NCBI GenBank assembly: GCA_018266775.1
Contig: JAFDZS010000010.1
Coordinates: 307,983 to 371,982, forward strand
Direction: 5' to 3'
From: Bacteroidota bacterium
GTDB lineage: Bacteria > Bacteroidota > Bacteroidia > Chitinophagales > Chitinophagaceae
DNA length: 64,000 bases
This document shows, in pieces, positions 16,155 through 24,922 of this stretch (the first letter of the stretch is position 1; every line of letters begins with the position of its first letter). The notes beneath the pieces were generated by a model. That model saw nothing but the letters and a program-made list of their open reading frames with translations, was not told the origin of the DNA and did not search any database. The translations under genes were made by a program, and so were the position numbers.

Positions 16155-17429
16155 TTATTGTTGTTTATCTTTTAATAAGATCCGATAACCTGCTTTCACC
16201 TGCACCTTAACCAGTTTAACTTTTTTACTTAACAGGTTTTTTGCGGTTTCAATTCCTGCGCTTGCAGCCTGCGCTCCAATTGAGGGATCGAGACTTCCCA
16301 GTGCCACAGACTGCAGGGCATTATCAGTTGATTGTTTGGCCACATCACGGCTGATAGCACCAGGTATATAAATACCCGCCAATCCATCCATATCATATAC
16401 TTCCATCTTAACCGGGAAAAGAGAATTGCCTTCTCTTATGGAATTGATATTGATTTCCAAACGCTCATTATTTAGTGTTACGGTGCCGAATACAAAATTC
16501 CCTTTTGGAATACAATGCTCACTGATATATACCGGCGAACATAGCCTGAGTTTGATCACAGCTCCTGATACCAATGTTTGGGTTTCATGCACGACAGCTT
16601 CGATCGCATTCTGTGTAGTATTTTCGTTGGCTTCTGTAGTTCCAAAGAAGCTTTCAGCGGGAGAGGGGAGTTGCTGAGTGACTGGAGTATCCAATAAACT
16701 GAAAGTAGATTTGTATACTTCTTTATTTACTGAGAAAATGGTTTCTTTATTTACCGGCGCATTCACTTTTAATTTTTCAGTTACTCTTTCCGGGTGTTGA
16801 ATGTCCAGTATCTTTTCCAGCATGCCACTCAACTGTTTCATTTCCGGATCTTCGGATTTATTGCCGGTCGCAGATTGCAGCATTTGTTCCAGCCTGTCAA
16901 CATCGATTGACCCTGCTCCCGTTTGATTGTACAGATTTGTATTGTCTGTTTGACTTGCAGTAGTGTTGCCATTTGATTTTAGTGCTGCATTTAATTGTGC
17001 CAGTTTTTGATATACCTTGGTTTCATTGGGGTCTGTATATGGGCTATTGGTATAGCCATTACTGTATCCCTGATTTGAATTTCTGTTAGCAGTGACAGAA
17101 GGATTTCTTTCAGAAAAAGCCGCCAGAATACTGTCCGCTGCCACAGGAGGTTTAACAAAATAAGGATCATCCTTCATTTGTTGCATGATCTTTTCTGAAT
17201 CAGACTGTGCCTTGTCGTAATACGCCAGTTTGTCCATCGTCCGGTCATCCTTAAGTGCCGCTCCAGGTAATTCCAGGTTTAATCCTGAGGTGGTTTTGAC
17301 GGATTCGTTCGGGCTTCCTTTACCGCCACCTAGCGCCCAGAATGCCATCGTAATAAATGGGATAACTAATGCTGGTAATACCAGCAACATTTTTCTTTGG
17401 CGCAACATTTTTGTTGTTAGCTGTTTCAT
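16155..17429 (-). CDS. traM: Conjugative transposon protein TraM
   Basis: The protein has a basic N-terminus followed by one membrane helix (about 14-33). A long low-complexity Asn/Ser/Thr-rich linker follows to about residue 220, then a C-terminal beta domain (about 270-424) with V-I-K-L-R-L-C-S-P-V-Y-I and P-K-G-N-F-V-F-G. This layout is typical of TraM, a VirB10-like scaffold of the transfer channel. The start lies 3 nt after the preceding stop, indicating tight coupling. Confidence 0.88.
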   Translation of the reverse strand: MKQLTTKMLRQRKMLLVLPALVIPFITMAFWALGGGKGSPNESVKTTSGLNLELPGAALKDDRTMDKLAYYDKAQSDSEKIMQQMKDDPYFVKPPVAADSILAAFSERNPSVTANRNSNQGYSNGYTNSPYTDPNETKVYQKLAQLNAALKSNGNTTASQTDNTNLYNQTGAGSIDVDRLEQMLQSATGNKSEDPEMKQLSGMLEKILDIQHPERVTEKLKVNAPVNKETIFSVNKEVYKSTFSLLDTPVTQQLPSPAESFFGTTEANENTTQNAIEAVVHETQTLVSGAVIKLRLCSPVYISEHCIPKGNFVFGTVTLNNERLEININSIREGNSLFPVKMEVYDMDGLAGIYIPGAISRDVAKQSTDNALQSVALGSLDPSIGAQAASAGIETAKNLLSKKVKLVKVQVKAGYRILLKDKQQ

Positions 17430-17432
17430 GAT

Positions 17433-17930
17433 TTATTCTTTTAGTGATTGTTGTAATTCGTATAATTTTTTTAGTTGAAATGTACTGTCCATTAATCCCG
17501 GTCTTTTTAGCAGGATGCTGTCAGCGATTCTCTTTCCTTTTGTGGTTTGATTAAGGCTATCTATATATTGATGGAAGCGGATTATTTTATAGTATTCCTT
17601 TTCGGGTATGAGACTATTACTTAGCGTTTTTTCCTCTCCAGTTTTTGTGGTGTATTTCGGGACATGAATTTTTGAAATGGAGTATCCTTTTTTAGGCTTT
17701 TGTATAATACTTGATGCAATGATGTACAAGCTGTACAATGAGGCCAACAATACAATAATTATGGTGAAATATTTTTTAGTACGCAATGAAAAGCGTTCGG
17801 AGTTTCTTTGCATAAAGTAAGCCCATCTGAATTGGAAAGCGGTAACCTTTCCAACAATACCATTAACCAGTTTATCCTGTAATGGACTGGTTTCCGGAGT
17901 TTTCTTTTTCCTTTTAAATAAATTAAACAT
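17433..17930 (-). CDS. Small inner-membrane protein in TraL position
   Basis: This is a 165-residue protein with a basic cytoplasmic N-terminus, one membrane helix at about 55-75, and a charged alpha-helical region outside. It occupies the slot between TraK and TraM where CTnDOT carries TraL, but I cannot see enough similarity to name it TraL. Gaps of 2-3 nt to both neighbours indicate it is an integral part of the transfer operon. Confidence 0.75.
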   Translation of the reverse strand: MFNLFKRKKKTPETSPLQDKLVNGIVGKVTAFQFRWAYFMQRNSERFSLRTKKYFTIIIVLLASLYSLYIIASSIIQKPKKGYSISKIHVPKYTTKTGEEKTLSNSLIPEKEYYKIIRFHQYIDSLNQTTKGKRIADSILLKRPGLMDSTFQLKKLYELQQSLKE

Positions 17931-17932
17931 GA

Positions 17933-18550
17933 TTACCTGTTTTGAACTTTAATGTCTTTATTTAAAATAGTAGCCCAGCGTTCGATTAAAAATCCATGCG
18001 GATTATTATCAGAACGTGAAATATTACGCAGGTACCCCTCTGTGATTAAACTTCTGGTTACGGTACTGGTAGTACGAACAATGGATTGCGTTCCGTAACA
18101 CCGGAAATAATAGGGTGTTTGGTTGAGGTCCACCATCACACTGTCGATGCTGATGGTCTGGCTGATATTGCCTGAAATGATATTGGTGAAATATCCGCTT
18201 TCTTTTAAATTATCATACTGGCGCTTTGCTGAAATGTCTGCCAGGTACAATGCTTTGGTGATATTGGTCTGGATTAGTTTTTCATCCGGGTCAAGGGTGA
18301 AAAAATACTGGTGAAAGGTTTTAATATGGTCTTTGGCTTCTACAGGAATATTATCCTTTCTTTCACCGATACTGGCTTCCAGAGCTTTGCCGTTGGATAA
18401 GATGTAAATCTTTGATTGGATATGGCTGACCAGCTGAAAACTTTTGTACATGGAGAAACAACAGATTCCCACACAGGCAATGATCAGCAGCATACTGAAT
18501 GTTCTTACATATTTAAAAGCACTGTCAATATTTTTCATTTGTTTAAACAT
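17933..18550 (-). CDS. traK: Conjugative transposon protein TraK
   Basis: This is a 205-residue protein with an N-terminal membrane anchor (about 17-37) and a periplasmic VirB8-like domain. Family landmarks include N-I-D-S-A-F-K-Y-V-R near residue 7, D-H-I-K-T-F-H-Q-Y-F-F-T-L near 69-81, and the C-terminal G-F-L-I-E-R-W segment. TraK is an assembly factor of the Bacteroidota type IV secretion system. Confidence 0.9.
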   Translation of the reverse strand: MFKQMKNIDSAFKYVRTFSMLLIIACVGICCFSMYKSFQLVSHIQSKIYILSNGKALEASIGERKDNIPVEAKDHIKTFHQYFFTLDPDEKLIQTNITKALYLADISAKRQYDNLKESGYFTNIISGNISQTISIDSVMVDLNQTPYYFRCYGTQSIVRTTSTVTRSLITEGYLRNISRSDNNPHGFLIERWATILNKDIKVQNR

Positions 18551-18574
18551 CTTCGTTTCTTTTTATCTATTAAC

Positions 18575-19726
18575 TTATTTGCCTGATAACCTGTTTTTCA
18601 TGTACTCACTGGTGCCATTACCATTGCCAGAGGAGAAGCTATTAGAAACACTATTCATTATTGCACCACCTGCAGAAATCGTGTTATTCGTTACACTTCT
18701 TGTAGTGGCATTAAAACCGGAAGTGACTTTATGCAGAAAACTGTTTTGACCGCCTGCTTGTATGATATAATTGGCTACACTGGGAATGGTAAAATATCCG
18801 CAGATGCCAATGATCATAAAGACCAGGTAGGCCATATCAGTGGAAGAAAAAAAAGTATCGCCCTGTGATTCGATTTGGGAAATATCTAGTTTGAGCATAT
18901 TCTCCTGGATCTTACCCATGATCGCACCGAATATATTGGCTACCGGTAGCCAGAGGAAAAAGTTTAGATAACGGGCAAGCCAGGAACTGAGGGTATGCTG
19001 AAATCCATCAAAGACTGCAATACCAAAAACCAATGGACCCAGAATCGCCAGTACCACCAGATTAAAAGTTCGGATAGTGTTAATGCAGAGAGCTGCTGCT
19101 TCATAGAATACTTTTAGGATTTCAGACAACCATTCTTTAATGGAGTTCTTGAAATTGTAATAGAATTTGCTCATGGCAAATTGTACAGAATTGCCCACAC
19201 CAGCAATCCATCCTTCTTCAGAAGGATCTTCATTGTAAGTATATTGGTACCATTTATCCCGGTCACCTTCTCCTGATGCACCAACATACATCTGCCAGTA
19301 AATGGTTTTCTTGATGGCTTCTTCCTTTGCTTTTAATAGGGTTGCGATAGCTTTATCAGAATTTTCTACCATGCCTTCTGTAGCCGTAACAGTGGGTTTC
19401 ATTACCCCATTGATCATAGCGATTACCGAAGGAAAGATGAGCACGGCAAAACCCAAAACAAATGGCCGGAACAAAGGATAAAAATCAATGGGTTCTGCAT
19501 TGCTGATATGCCGCCAAACCCTTGTAGCAATATACCAGGTAGCTGCAAATCCTGCAATGCCACGTCCCACACCAATCAATTGGCTGCACATTGGCATCAT
19601 ATCATCGTATAATGCATCCAACACAGAATGCAGGCTATGAATTTCTGTGGCGACCTGCGCCTGTAATAAATATGGAACCATCATTCCCACTGTTGCCATA
19701 AAAGCAACCCTTACGCACTTTCCCAT
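18575..19726 (-). CDS. traJ: Conjugative transposon protein TraJ
   Basis: This is a 383-residue polytopic membrane protein with an N-terminal signal-like helix, hydrophobic segments at about 50-68 and 88-105, and a cluster at about 215-320. A Ser/Asn/Gly-rich C-terminus follows. It corresponds to the VirB6-like TraJ of CTnDOT, part of the inner-membrane channel. The D-P-S-E-E-G-W and F-L-W-L-P-V-A-N-I-F segments are typical. It follows the TerB-like gene by 14 nt. Confidence 0.9.
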   Translation of the reverse strand: MGKCVRVAFMATVGMMVPYLLQAQVATEIHSLHSVLDALYDDMMPMCSQLIGVGRGIAGFAATWYIATRVWRHISNAEPIDFYPLFRPFVLGFAVLIFPSVIAMINGVMKPTVTATEGMVENSDKAIATLLKAKEEAIKKTIYWQMYVGASGEGDRDKWYQYTYNEDPSEEGWIAGVGNSVQFAMSKFYYNFKNSIKEWLSEILKVFYEAAALCINTIRTFNLVVLAILGPLVFGIAVFDGFQHTLSSWLARYLNFFLWLPVANIFGAIMGKIQENMLKLDISQIESQGDTFFSSTDMAYLVFMIIGICGYFTIPSVANYIIQAGGQNSFLHKVTSGFNATTRSVTNNTISAGGAIMNSVSNSFSSGNGNGTSEYMKNRLSGK

Positions 19727-19740
19727 AAAATTGGTTTTAC

Positions 19741-20364
19741 TTATTTCACATCATGTAATTTTTGTATTATGTCCACGTCGGATTTTTCTTTGGAACGCTG
19801 GATACTCAGTATGGATGTATTGGAGTTAAAATGCCGAAGAAAAACCATCTTGTCCTGCATACCGGAATAAATTTGATCAATACGTTTCAGCCGCTCATCA
19901 TCTGTCATCCGCAATTGATTGGCGGTTAAAACTGTTGCCAGGTCATCCAAGTGTTGCAGGCTTTGTTTAAACAGGTTGCTGTAAACCCGTGCGATATAAT
20001 CAATCTCCTCCTGCCTGAACCAGTTATTGTTTTTAAACCGGGTAAAAGCTGCTTTGTACTCTTTTACTAATTGCAACTGCAGGCTGATAATATCCGCTAC
20101 CTTTTTATATTTCTGCACAGCGGGACTAACTTTTAATAAGCCATCCAGGAAGGTTTGATGTAAACTGAAATTTCCTTCGGAAATATTTTTAATAGTGGTA
20201 TACCCACCGTATAAGATTTCATAGGCTTTTTTCAGGTCACTTAATATTTGTTTAAACTGGGCGAGCTTTTCAATATTCAATGCCAGCTGCTGCAATTCTT
20301 CTGCCTGGGCACTCGCTTTTGCAGTGCTTACAGCTAAGAAGAGTATGATGATTATCTTTTTCAT
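19741..20364 (-). CDS. TraI/TerB-like secreted protein, paralogue 3
   Basis: This is a 207-residue protein with a signal peptide (about 1-20) and an all-helical body. It shares with its two upstream neighbours the layout F-S-L-H near residue 67, K-K-V-A-D-I-I near 86 and the Q-x-M-T-D-D-E-R-L-K-R-I-D motif near 152-164. Databases often label this family TerB-like tellurite resistance, but here it is clearly a transfer-operon component and nothing suggests tellurite. A periplasmic VirB5-like role is an inference from position. Confidence 0.82.
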   Translation of the reverse strand: MKKIIIILFLAVSTAKASAQAEELQQLALNIEKLAQFKQILSDLKKAYEILYGGYTTIKNISEGNFSLHQTFLDGLLKVSPAVQKYKKVADIISLQLQLVKEYKAAFTRFKNNNWFRQEEIDYIARVYSNLFKQSLQHLDDLATVLTANQLRMTDDERLKRIDQIYSGMQDKMVFLRHFNSNTSILSIQRSKEKSDVDIIQKLHDVK

Positions 20365-20394
20365 GGTGCGCTCTTTTGATTTTAAAAAATAGCA

Positions 20395-21012
20395 TTATTT
20401 AATTCCATACCAATCCCTGCTTTGTTTTAATTCATTGCTTTCTTTCATTCGCTGCATAGCCATGACCAGCGTTTCCTTGCTGAAATGTTGAGTAAATACA
20501 TAATTGCTTTGCATTTGAATATACAGGTCATCAATACGTTTTATCCTCTCGTCGTCTGTCATTTGGTATTGTGCTGCAGCTAATACTTTATACAATTCTT
20601 CCAGGTTATTGCCTGTGTCATCAAGCAGTTTGCTGAATACAGAATAGATATAGTTGATTTCAGTATTGCTGAATTGTTTACTTGCCTTAATCTGTTTATA
20701 ACTGCTTTGATAGTTTTTAATGATTTGTACCTGAAGGGTTATAATATCTGCTACTTTCTTCAGGTTTTTTATTTTAGGATTAACGGCTTTAAGTTTATCA
20801 AAGAAAATGCGGTGAAGGCTAAACTCACCATTCTTAATATCCGCAATAGTAGTGAGTCCGAATTTTGCAATTGCCATTGCTTTTTTCAGGTAGTTGATCA
20901 GCACTTCGTTTAATCCAATTTGTTTCAGGTATAATTTTACCTGTTTGGATTGTCCATAAGATGACAAGAGAGAAGCGAATACAATGGTGACTGTAATGAG
21001 TAGCTTTTTCAT
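20395..21012 (-). CDS. TraI/TerB-like secreted protein, paralogue 2
   Basis: This is a 205-residue signal-peptide protein (cleavage near residue 20) that is clearly homologous to the next gene. F-S-L-H-R-I-F-F-D near 67, K-K-V-A-D-I-I-T-L near 86 and Q-M-T-D-D-E-R-I-K-R-I-D-D near 151 are all at the same positions. It is probably the product of a local duplication. The function is presumed to be a periplasmic transfer component. Confidence 0.82.
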   Translation of the reverse strand: MKKLLITVTIVFASLLSSYGQSKQVKLYLKQIGLNEVLINYLKKAMAIAKFGLTTIADIKNGEFSLHRIFFDKLKAVNPKIKNLKKVADIITLQVQIIKNYQSSYKQIKASKQFSNTEINYIYSVFSKLLDDTGNNLEELYKVLAAAQYQMTDDERIKRIDDLYIQMQSNYVFTQHFSKETLVMAMQRMKESNELKQSRDWYGIK

Positions 21013-21018
21013 AACTTT

Positions 21019-21687
21019 TTATTTAATGCCATACAATGCCCTTACCACATCAATATCCTGCTGATCCTTTGCCCGGTGCAGGCTCAGTAATTTATTTTGT
21101 GTATTAAATTGTACCAGATCCGCATAGTTTTTATCTACCTGTTCTGCGGCACCGTCGATAATTTCTAACCGCTTGGCATCTGACATCTGAGTACTGAATG
21201 AATTGATCACTATAAAAATCTGGTCAATATTTTTGGCACTTTGTTCCAGAATGCCTGAATACACTTTTTCCATATAAGCAATTTCTGCTGAGGTAAAATG
21301 TTGGTCCTGCTTAAATAATGCGAATGCTTTTTTATAAGCATCGACCAGCAATATGTTTTTCTGTGTCAGGTCTTTGATGCGCTGGTAATAGGCAATAATG
21401 TTTTTTACTTTCTGTAACTCTTCGAAATAATCCTTGTACAGTGTTCGCTGTTTTTCCACCCAGCCTGAAATTTCGTCGAGCTTTAATTTAGACATGGTGT
21501 TTTCCAATGCCTTTTGCGCATTCTGCAGCCAAATAGTTTTATTCTGCACTTTCTGCACAGCCAGGTCAATTGCTTTAATGATTTTTATTAATATTTCTTT
21601 GATGATGCCAATCTGCGCATGGCTTTGCTGTACAGGTGCCATACTTAATCCAACGCACAATATCAGCAAGATTATAATCTTCTTCAT
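21019..21687 (-). CDS. traI: Conjugal transfer protein TraI (secreted), paralogue 1
   Basis: This is a 222-residue protein with a signal peptide (about 1-24) and a helical body. The N-terminal I-K-I-I-K-A-I-D-L-A-V-Q-K-V-Q-N-K-T segment is the landmark of Bacteroidota TraI, not to be confused with F-plasmid relaxase TraI. Its C-terminal half (F-T-S-A-E-I-A-Y-M-E-K-V-Y, Q-M-S-D-A-K-R-L-E-I-I-D) aligns with the two downstream paralogues. It lies 6 nt upstream of paralogue 2, in the same operon. Confidence 0.85.
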   Translation of the reverse strand: MKKIIILLILCVGLSMAPVQQSHAQIGIIKEILIKIIKAIDLAVQKVQNKTIWLQNAQKALENTMSKLKLDEISGWVEKQRTLYKDYFEELQKVKNIIAYYQRIKDLTQKNILLVDAYKKAFALFKQDQHFTSAEIAYMEKVYSGILEQSAKNIDQIFIVINSFSTQMSDAKRLEIIDGAAEQVDKNYADLVQFNTQNKLLSLHRAKDQQDIDVVRALYGIK

Positions 21688-21761
21688 AGTTGTAAGTTTT
21701 AATAATTCAAAAGGGTTTCATTTTTATTTAAATTATTTTCTTCATTCGTCAAAATTTGTAA

Positions 21762-22148
21762 TTATAGTTTCTTGTACATCGTTGTTCCCATCCACATAAT
21801 TTCTTTTTTCGGATCAAATGATAATACTCTCCCATTATTATTAATGAATATCGTTTTGGTCTTAACGTCATATGTTCCGGTCCATTTTGCAATTTTATAT
21901 TCAGGTGCTTTGTCTTTTGCTGCATTTATAAACTCAATATGGGAACGCCTGGTGATTCGGAAAGTTTCGCTGCCATTTTCTGTTAATGGCTCCAGCAATA
22001 AAGTGTCTTTTGTTTGATTAAACTCAGTTGACCAGTCTGCGCTATAAGTGCCCGGAATGAAAACTTTTACCGTATCAGCTTGAATCAGGTTGTTACAGCT
22101 CAGTATCACTACAACTAAACCAGCCAGTAAAAATGCACTCATCTTCAT
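21762..22148 (-). CDS. Small lipoprotein in the tra operon
   Basis: This is a 128-residue protein with a lipoprotein signal (V-I-L-S-C, Cys at about residue 18) followed by a small beta-rich domain. That domain has G-T-Y-S-A-D-W-S near 33 and K-W-T-G-T-Y-D-V near 88, a repeated G-T-Y motif like a lipocalin-type or META-type beta sheet. I do not recognise a named family. Its place 17 nt after TraG suggests a channel or entry-exclusion lipoprotein; this is inference. Confidence 0.72.
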   Translation of the reverse strand: MKMSAFLLAGLVVVILSCNNLIQADTVKVFIPGTYSADWSTEFNQTKDTLLLEPLTENGSETFRITRRSHIEFINAAKDKAPEYKIAKWTGTYDVKTKTIFINNNGRVLSFDPKKEIMWMGTTMYKKL

Positions 22149-22165
22149 AAAGATTATTTTTTGTG

Positions 22166-24601
22166 TTAACCCATTCGCATATCTGCAGCCATGGCTGCAA
22201 TTCCTTTTTGAATACTGCCATATTTTTTTGCATAAGCCTGCATCTTAACTTTCTCAGTTTCTTCTGTGGTATAGGCCAGGTATTCTTCCAGTGAAACTTC
22301 TGTTCTGTACACACGGGAAAGAATACCACCAAGTGAAATAAAAACCTCCTTATATTTTTTTGTGGGGTCATTCGCTTTATTGACAGACAGAACTAAAGCC
22401 TTTTCTTTCTCAGTTAAACCGAGTAATTCCTGTATTTGATCAAACTTATTCTGGTACTTACTTTGGTCCAGTAATATTTTGCAATCACTGTTATTAATGA
22501 TAGCCTGCTTAACCACAGGGGAGGAGATAATATCTTCAACCTCTTGTGTCACCACAATGGCTTCTCCAAAAAATTTGCGTACCGTTTTAAAAAGGTATTT
22601 GATGTATTCCGCCATTCCTTCTTTGGCAATGGCTTTCCAGGCCTCTTCAATCAATATCATTTTACGGATGCCTTTCAGCTTCCGCATTTTAGAAATAAAC
22701 ACTTCCATAATGATAATGGTGACAACAGGAAATAAAATCGGATGATCTTTAATGTTATCCAGTTCAAAAACAATGAAGGGTTGTTGTAATAAATCCAGGT
22801 TTTCCTTGGCATTAAGCAAATAATCAAATTCACCGCCATTATAATATGGGCGTAGTACATACAGGAAATTGCTCACATCAAAATCCTTATCCTTAACATT
22901 ATCTCCCAAGAGCACAGTTACAAATTCATCTTTCAGGAATTCATAAAAACTGTCAAAACAGGGAAATAGATCGGGCTGTTTTTCCAGTTTATCAAAATAG
23001 AGTTGCAATGCATTGGACAAGGCAACATATTCACTTCGGTTGTACGTTTCATTGTCTTTTTTCCATAAAGCCAGCAACAATGTTTTAATACTTTCTTTTT
23101 TTTCTGTATCCAGTACATCACCATATCCGATGTAGAATGGATTAAACCGAATGGGATCCTTTTCTGAATAAGTGAAATAATAGCCATGCACCATATCGCA
23201 TAAGCCCTTGTAGGAATGTCCTACATCCACCAGTACCACATGGGTACCTTGCTCATAATAAGAGCGTACCATATGATTGGTGAAAAATGATTTACCACTG
23301 CCGGAGGGACCTAAAATGAATTTATTGCGGTTGGTGCAGATGCCTTTATTCATAGGCTCGTCTGATATATCTACATGCACCGGCCTTCCTGTCAAACGGT
23401 CGCCTAATCTTATACCAATGGGAGATAGGGAGGACCTGTAATTGGTTTCCATATTAAAAAAGCAACAGGCCTGTGGTGAGAATGTATCGAAAGTATCATT
23501 CATTGGAAAATCTGCAGCATTGCCTGGTATACCAGCCCAGAATATTTGTGGCGCACCTTCGGTTTCAATTTTCGGAGTGGCATCCATCTGTGTGAGCGCA
23601 GAAGAGCAGAGATTACGAATTATTTTAAGTTCATCTCTGTTAGATGTCCATGCAAGAATATTAAAATGTGCTTTTACTGGTAAGCGTTGTTCAGCAATGG
23701 CTTCATTTAAAAACTGGTCAGTGGCTTCCTTGGCAATAGTGTTTTCCCTGCTGTATGCTGATAATGATTGTAAACGCAGGCGTTTACTTTCGAGTTTCTG
23801 TAAAGTTTTGGGACTGTCTTCAATAAAAACAAATTGATTATAAATATGATTGCAGGAAAGCAGTTGCCCAACAGGTGATGCAAACCCCACACTGAATTTG
23901 GTCTTGTCCGTGGAGTATTTATCATAATTGATTCTTGAGCCGCATAGCGCCGGTACAAACTGTGCATCTGCCATAGTATATAGCTGGCAATGATTTTCCC
24001 CGATCATCCAGTCGGGATGAAATACAATATCCCTTAAAGTCTCATCATCAGACTGCAGGTTAATATACTGGCTGACTATATTGATCAGTTGATCATTGTT
24101 TAATTTTTGTAAAGCCATAAATCCACTGTCTGATAGTATCTTTTCAAACTGCCCGACATGGTTCATAAAATCCTGAAAGTGTTTGGGCTGAATCGTTTCT
24201 TCAGGAACCATACTCCTTTTTAACAGGCTGGAGAATACTGAACTGGATACTTTGCGGTTGGCAGGTTTCTTGGTCAGGAAAATATAAGCCTGGTGATCGA
24301 GGAAAGGTCTTTCATTAAAAAATCTATCACTGCTGCGGCTGAGAAAACTATTGTCATCTTTAATGAACTGTGGTTTAAAACTGGTTTCTGTGAACCAATC
24401 CTGTTTATGTAGAATGGAATGTGGTGGTAATACTTTAATAGCTTTAATCCACGCATGATGCAACGCTTCATATTCTTCATTGCTTAAGGTAAACAGCTCC
24501 GGTAACTCGACTTTAAATGCAACTGTAATGTCTCCCATTTTGGAAAGCAATGCATCATGTTCTGCACCATATATCGGTAATAGATCAAAAAGATTTTTCA
24601 T
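22166..24601 (-). CDS. traG: TraG family conjugation ATPase (VirB4-type)
   Basis: This is an 811-residue ATPase. Walker A (G-P-S-G-S-G-K-S) lies near residue 437 and the Walker B-like M-I-L-I-E-E-A-W-K near 654. A VirB4-type N-terminal half precedes them, and Q-E-V-E-D-I-I-S-S near 680 is the usual glutamine motif. It powers assembly of the transfer channel at the inner membrane. Its first 17 bases overlap the end of TraF, as in other CTnDOT-like clusters. Confidence 0.95.
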   Translation of the reverse strand: MKNLFDLLPIYGAEHDALLSKMGDITVAFKVELPELFTLSNEEYEALHHAWIKAIKVLPPHSILHKQDWFTETSFKPQFIKDDNSFLSRSSDRFFNERPFLDHQAYIFLTKKPANRKVSSSVFSSLLKRSMVPEETIQPKHFQDFMNHVGQFEKILSDSGFMALQKLNNDQLINIVSQYINLQSDDETLRDIVFHPDWMIGENHCQLYTMADAQFVPALCGSRINYDKYSTDKTKFSVGFASPVGQLLSCNHIYNQFVFIEDSPKTLQKLESKRLRLQSLSAYSRENTIAKEATDQFLNEAIAEQRLPVKAHFNILAWTSNRDELKIIRNLCSSALTQMDATPKIETEGAPQIFWAGIPGNAADFPMNDTFDTFSPQACCFFNMETNYRSSLSPIGIRLGDRLTGRPVHVDISDEPMNKGICTNRNKFILGPSGSGKSFFTNHMVRSYYEQGTHVVLVDVGHSYKGLCDMVHGYYFTYSEKDPIRFNPFYIGYGDVLDTEKKESIKTLLLALWKKDNETYNRSEYVALSNALQLYFDKLEKQPDLFPCFDSFYEFLKDEFVTVLLGDNVKDKDFDVSNFLYVLRPYYNGGEFDYLLNAKENLDLLQQPFIVFELDNIKDHPILFPVVTIIIMEVFISKMRKLKGIRKMILIEEAWKAIAKEGMAEYIKYLFKTVRKFFGEAIVVTQEVEDIISSPVVKQAIINNSDCKILLDQSKYQNKFDQIQELLGLTEKEKALVLSVNKANDPTKKYKEVFISLGGILSRVYRTEVSLEEYLAYTTEETEKVKMQAYAKKYGSIQKGIAAMAADMRMG

Positions 24602-24920
24602 GGTGCAATGATTTTTTTAATAATTGGATGGAGTAACTCTTAATGACTTTGGGCACCGCTTTACGGGCAATTTTTTTCATTAATCCAAATTCTCCATAGC
24701 GGTGACTAAGCCGGTACACATAAAGGAACAATGCTGTACCCAGGGAGACGATTACAAACAGGCAGAAAAAGATATTTATCCCACAGATGTACATGATGGC
24801 AAAAATGATCAGCAGCGTAACCAGTCCTCCACCCAGATACCAGATATACTGAGCTTTCAGTCCCCGGAATTCAACCGGTTTGTTGATACCTTTATTGATA
24901 TTATATACACTGTTACTCAT
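24585..24920 (-). CDS. traF: TraF (DUF4133, VirB3-like)
   Basis: This is a 111-residue protein with the DUF4133 start Y-N-I-N-K-G-I-N-K-P-V-E-F-R-G and two adjacent membrane helices (about 29-69). A basic cytoplasmic C-terminus containing R-Y-G-E-F-G follows. In CTnDOT this small membrane protein precedes TraG, as here. It starts 2 nt after the stop of the giant methyltransferase-helicase, so the two are probably coupled. Confidence 0.9.
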   Translation of the reverse strand: MSNSVYNINKGINKPVEFRGLKAQYIWYLGGGLVTLLIIFAIMYICGINIFFCLFVIVSLGTALFLYVYRLSHRYGEFGLMKKIARKAVPKVIKSYSIQLLKKSLHHEKSF

Positions 24921-24922
24921 TG

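Noticed and set aside
19741-21012. Tellurite resistance (TerB) genes
   Set aside because: The similarity in name reflects database labels; signal peptides, paralogy with TraI and the tra operon context point to transfer functions.
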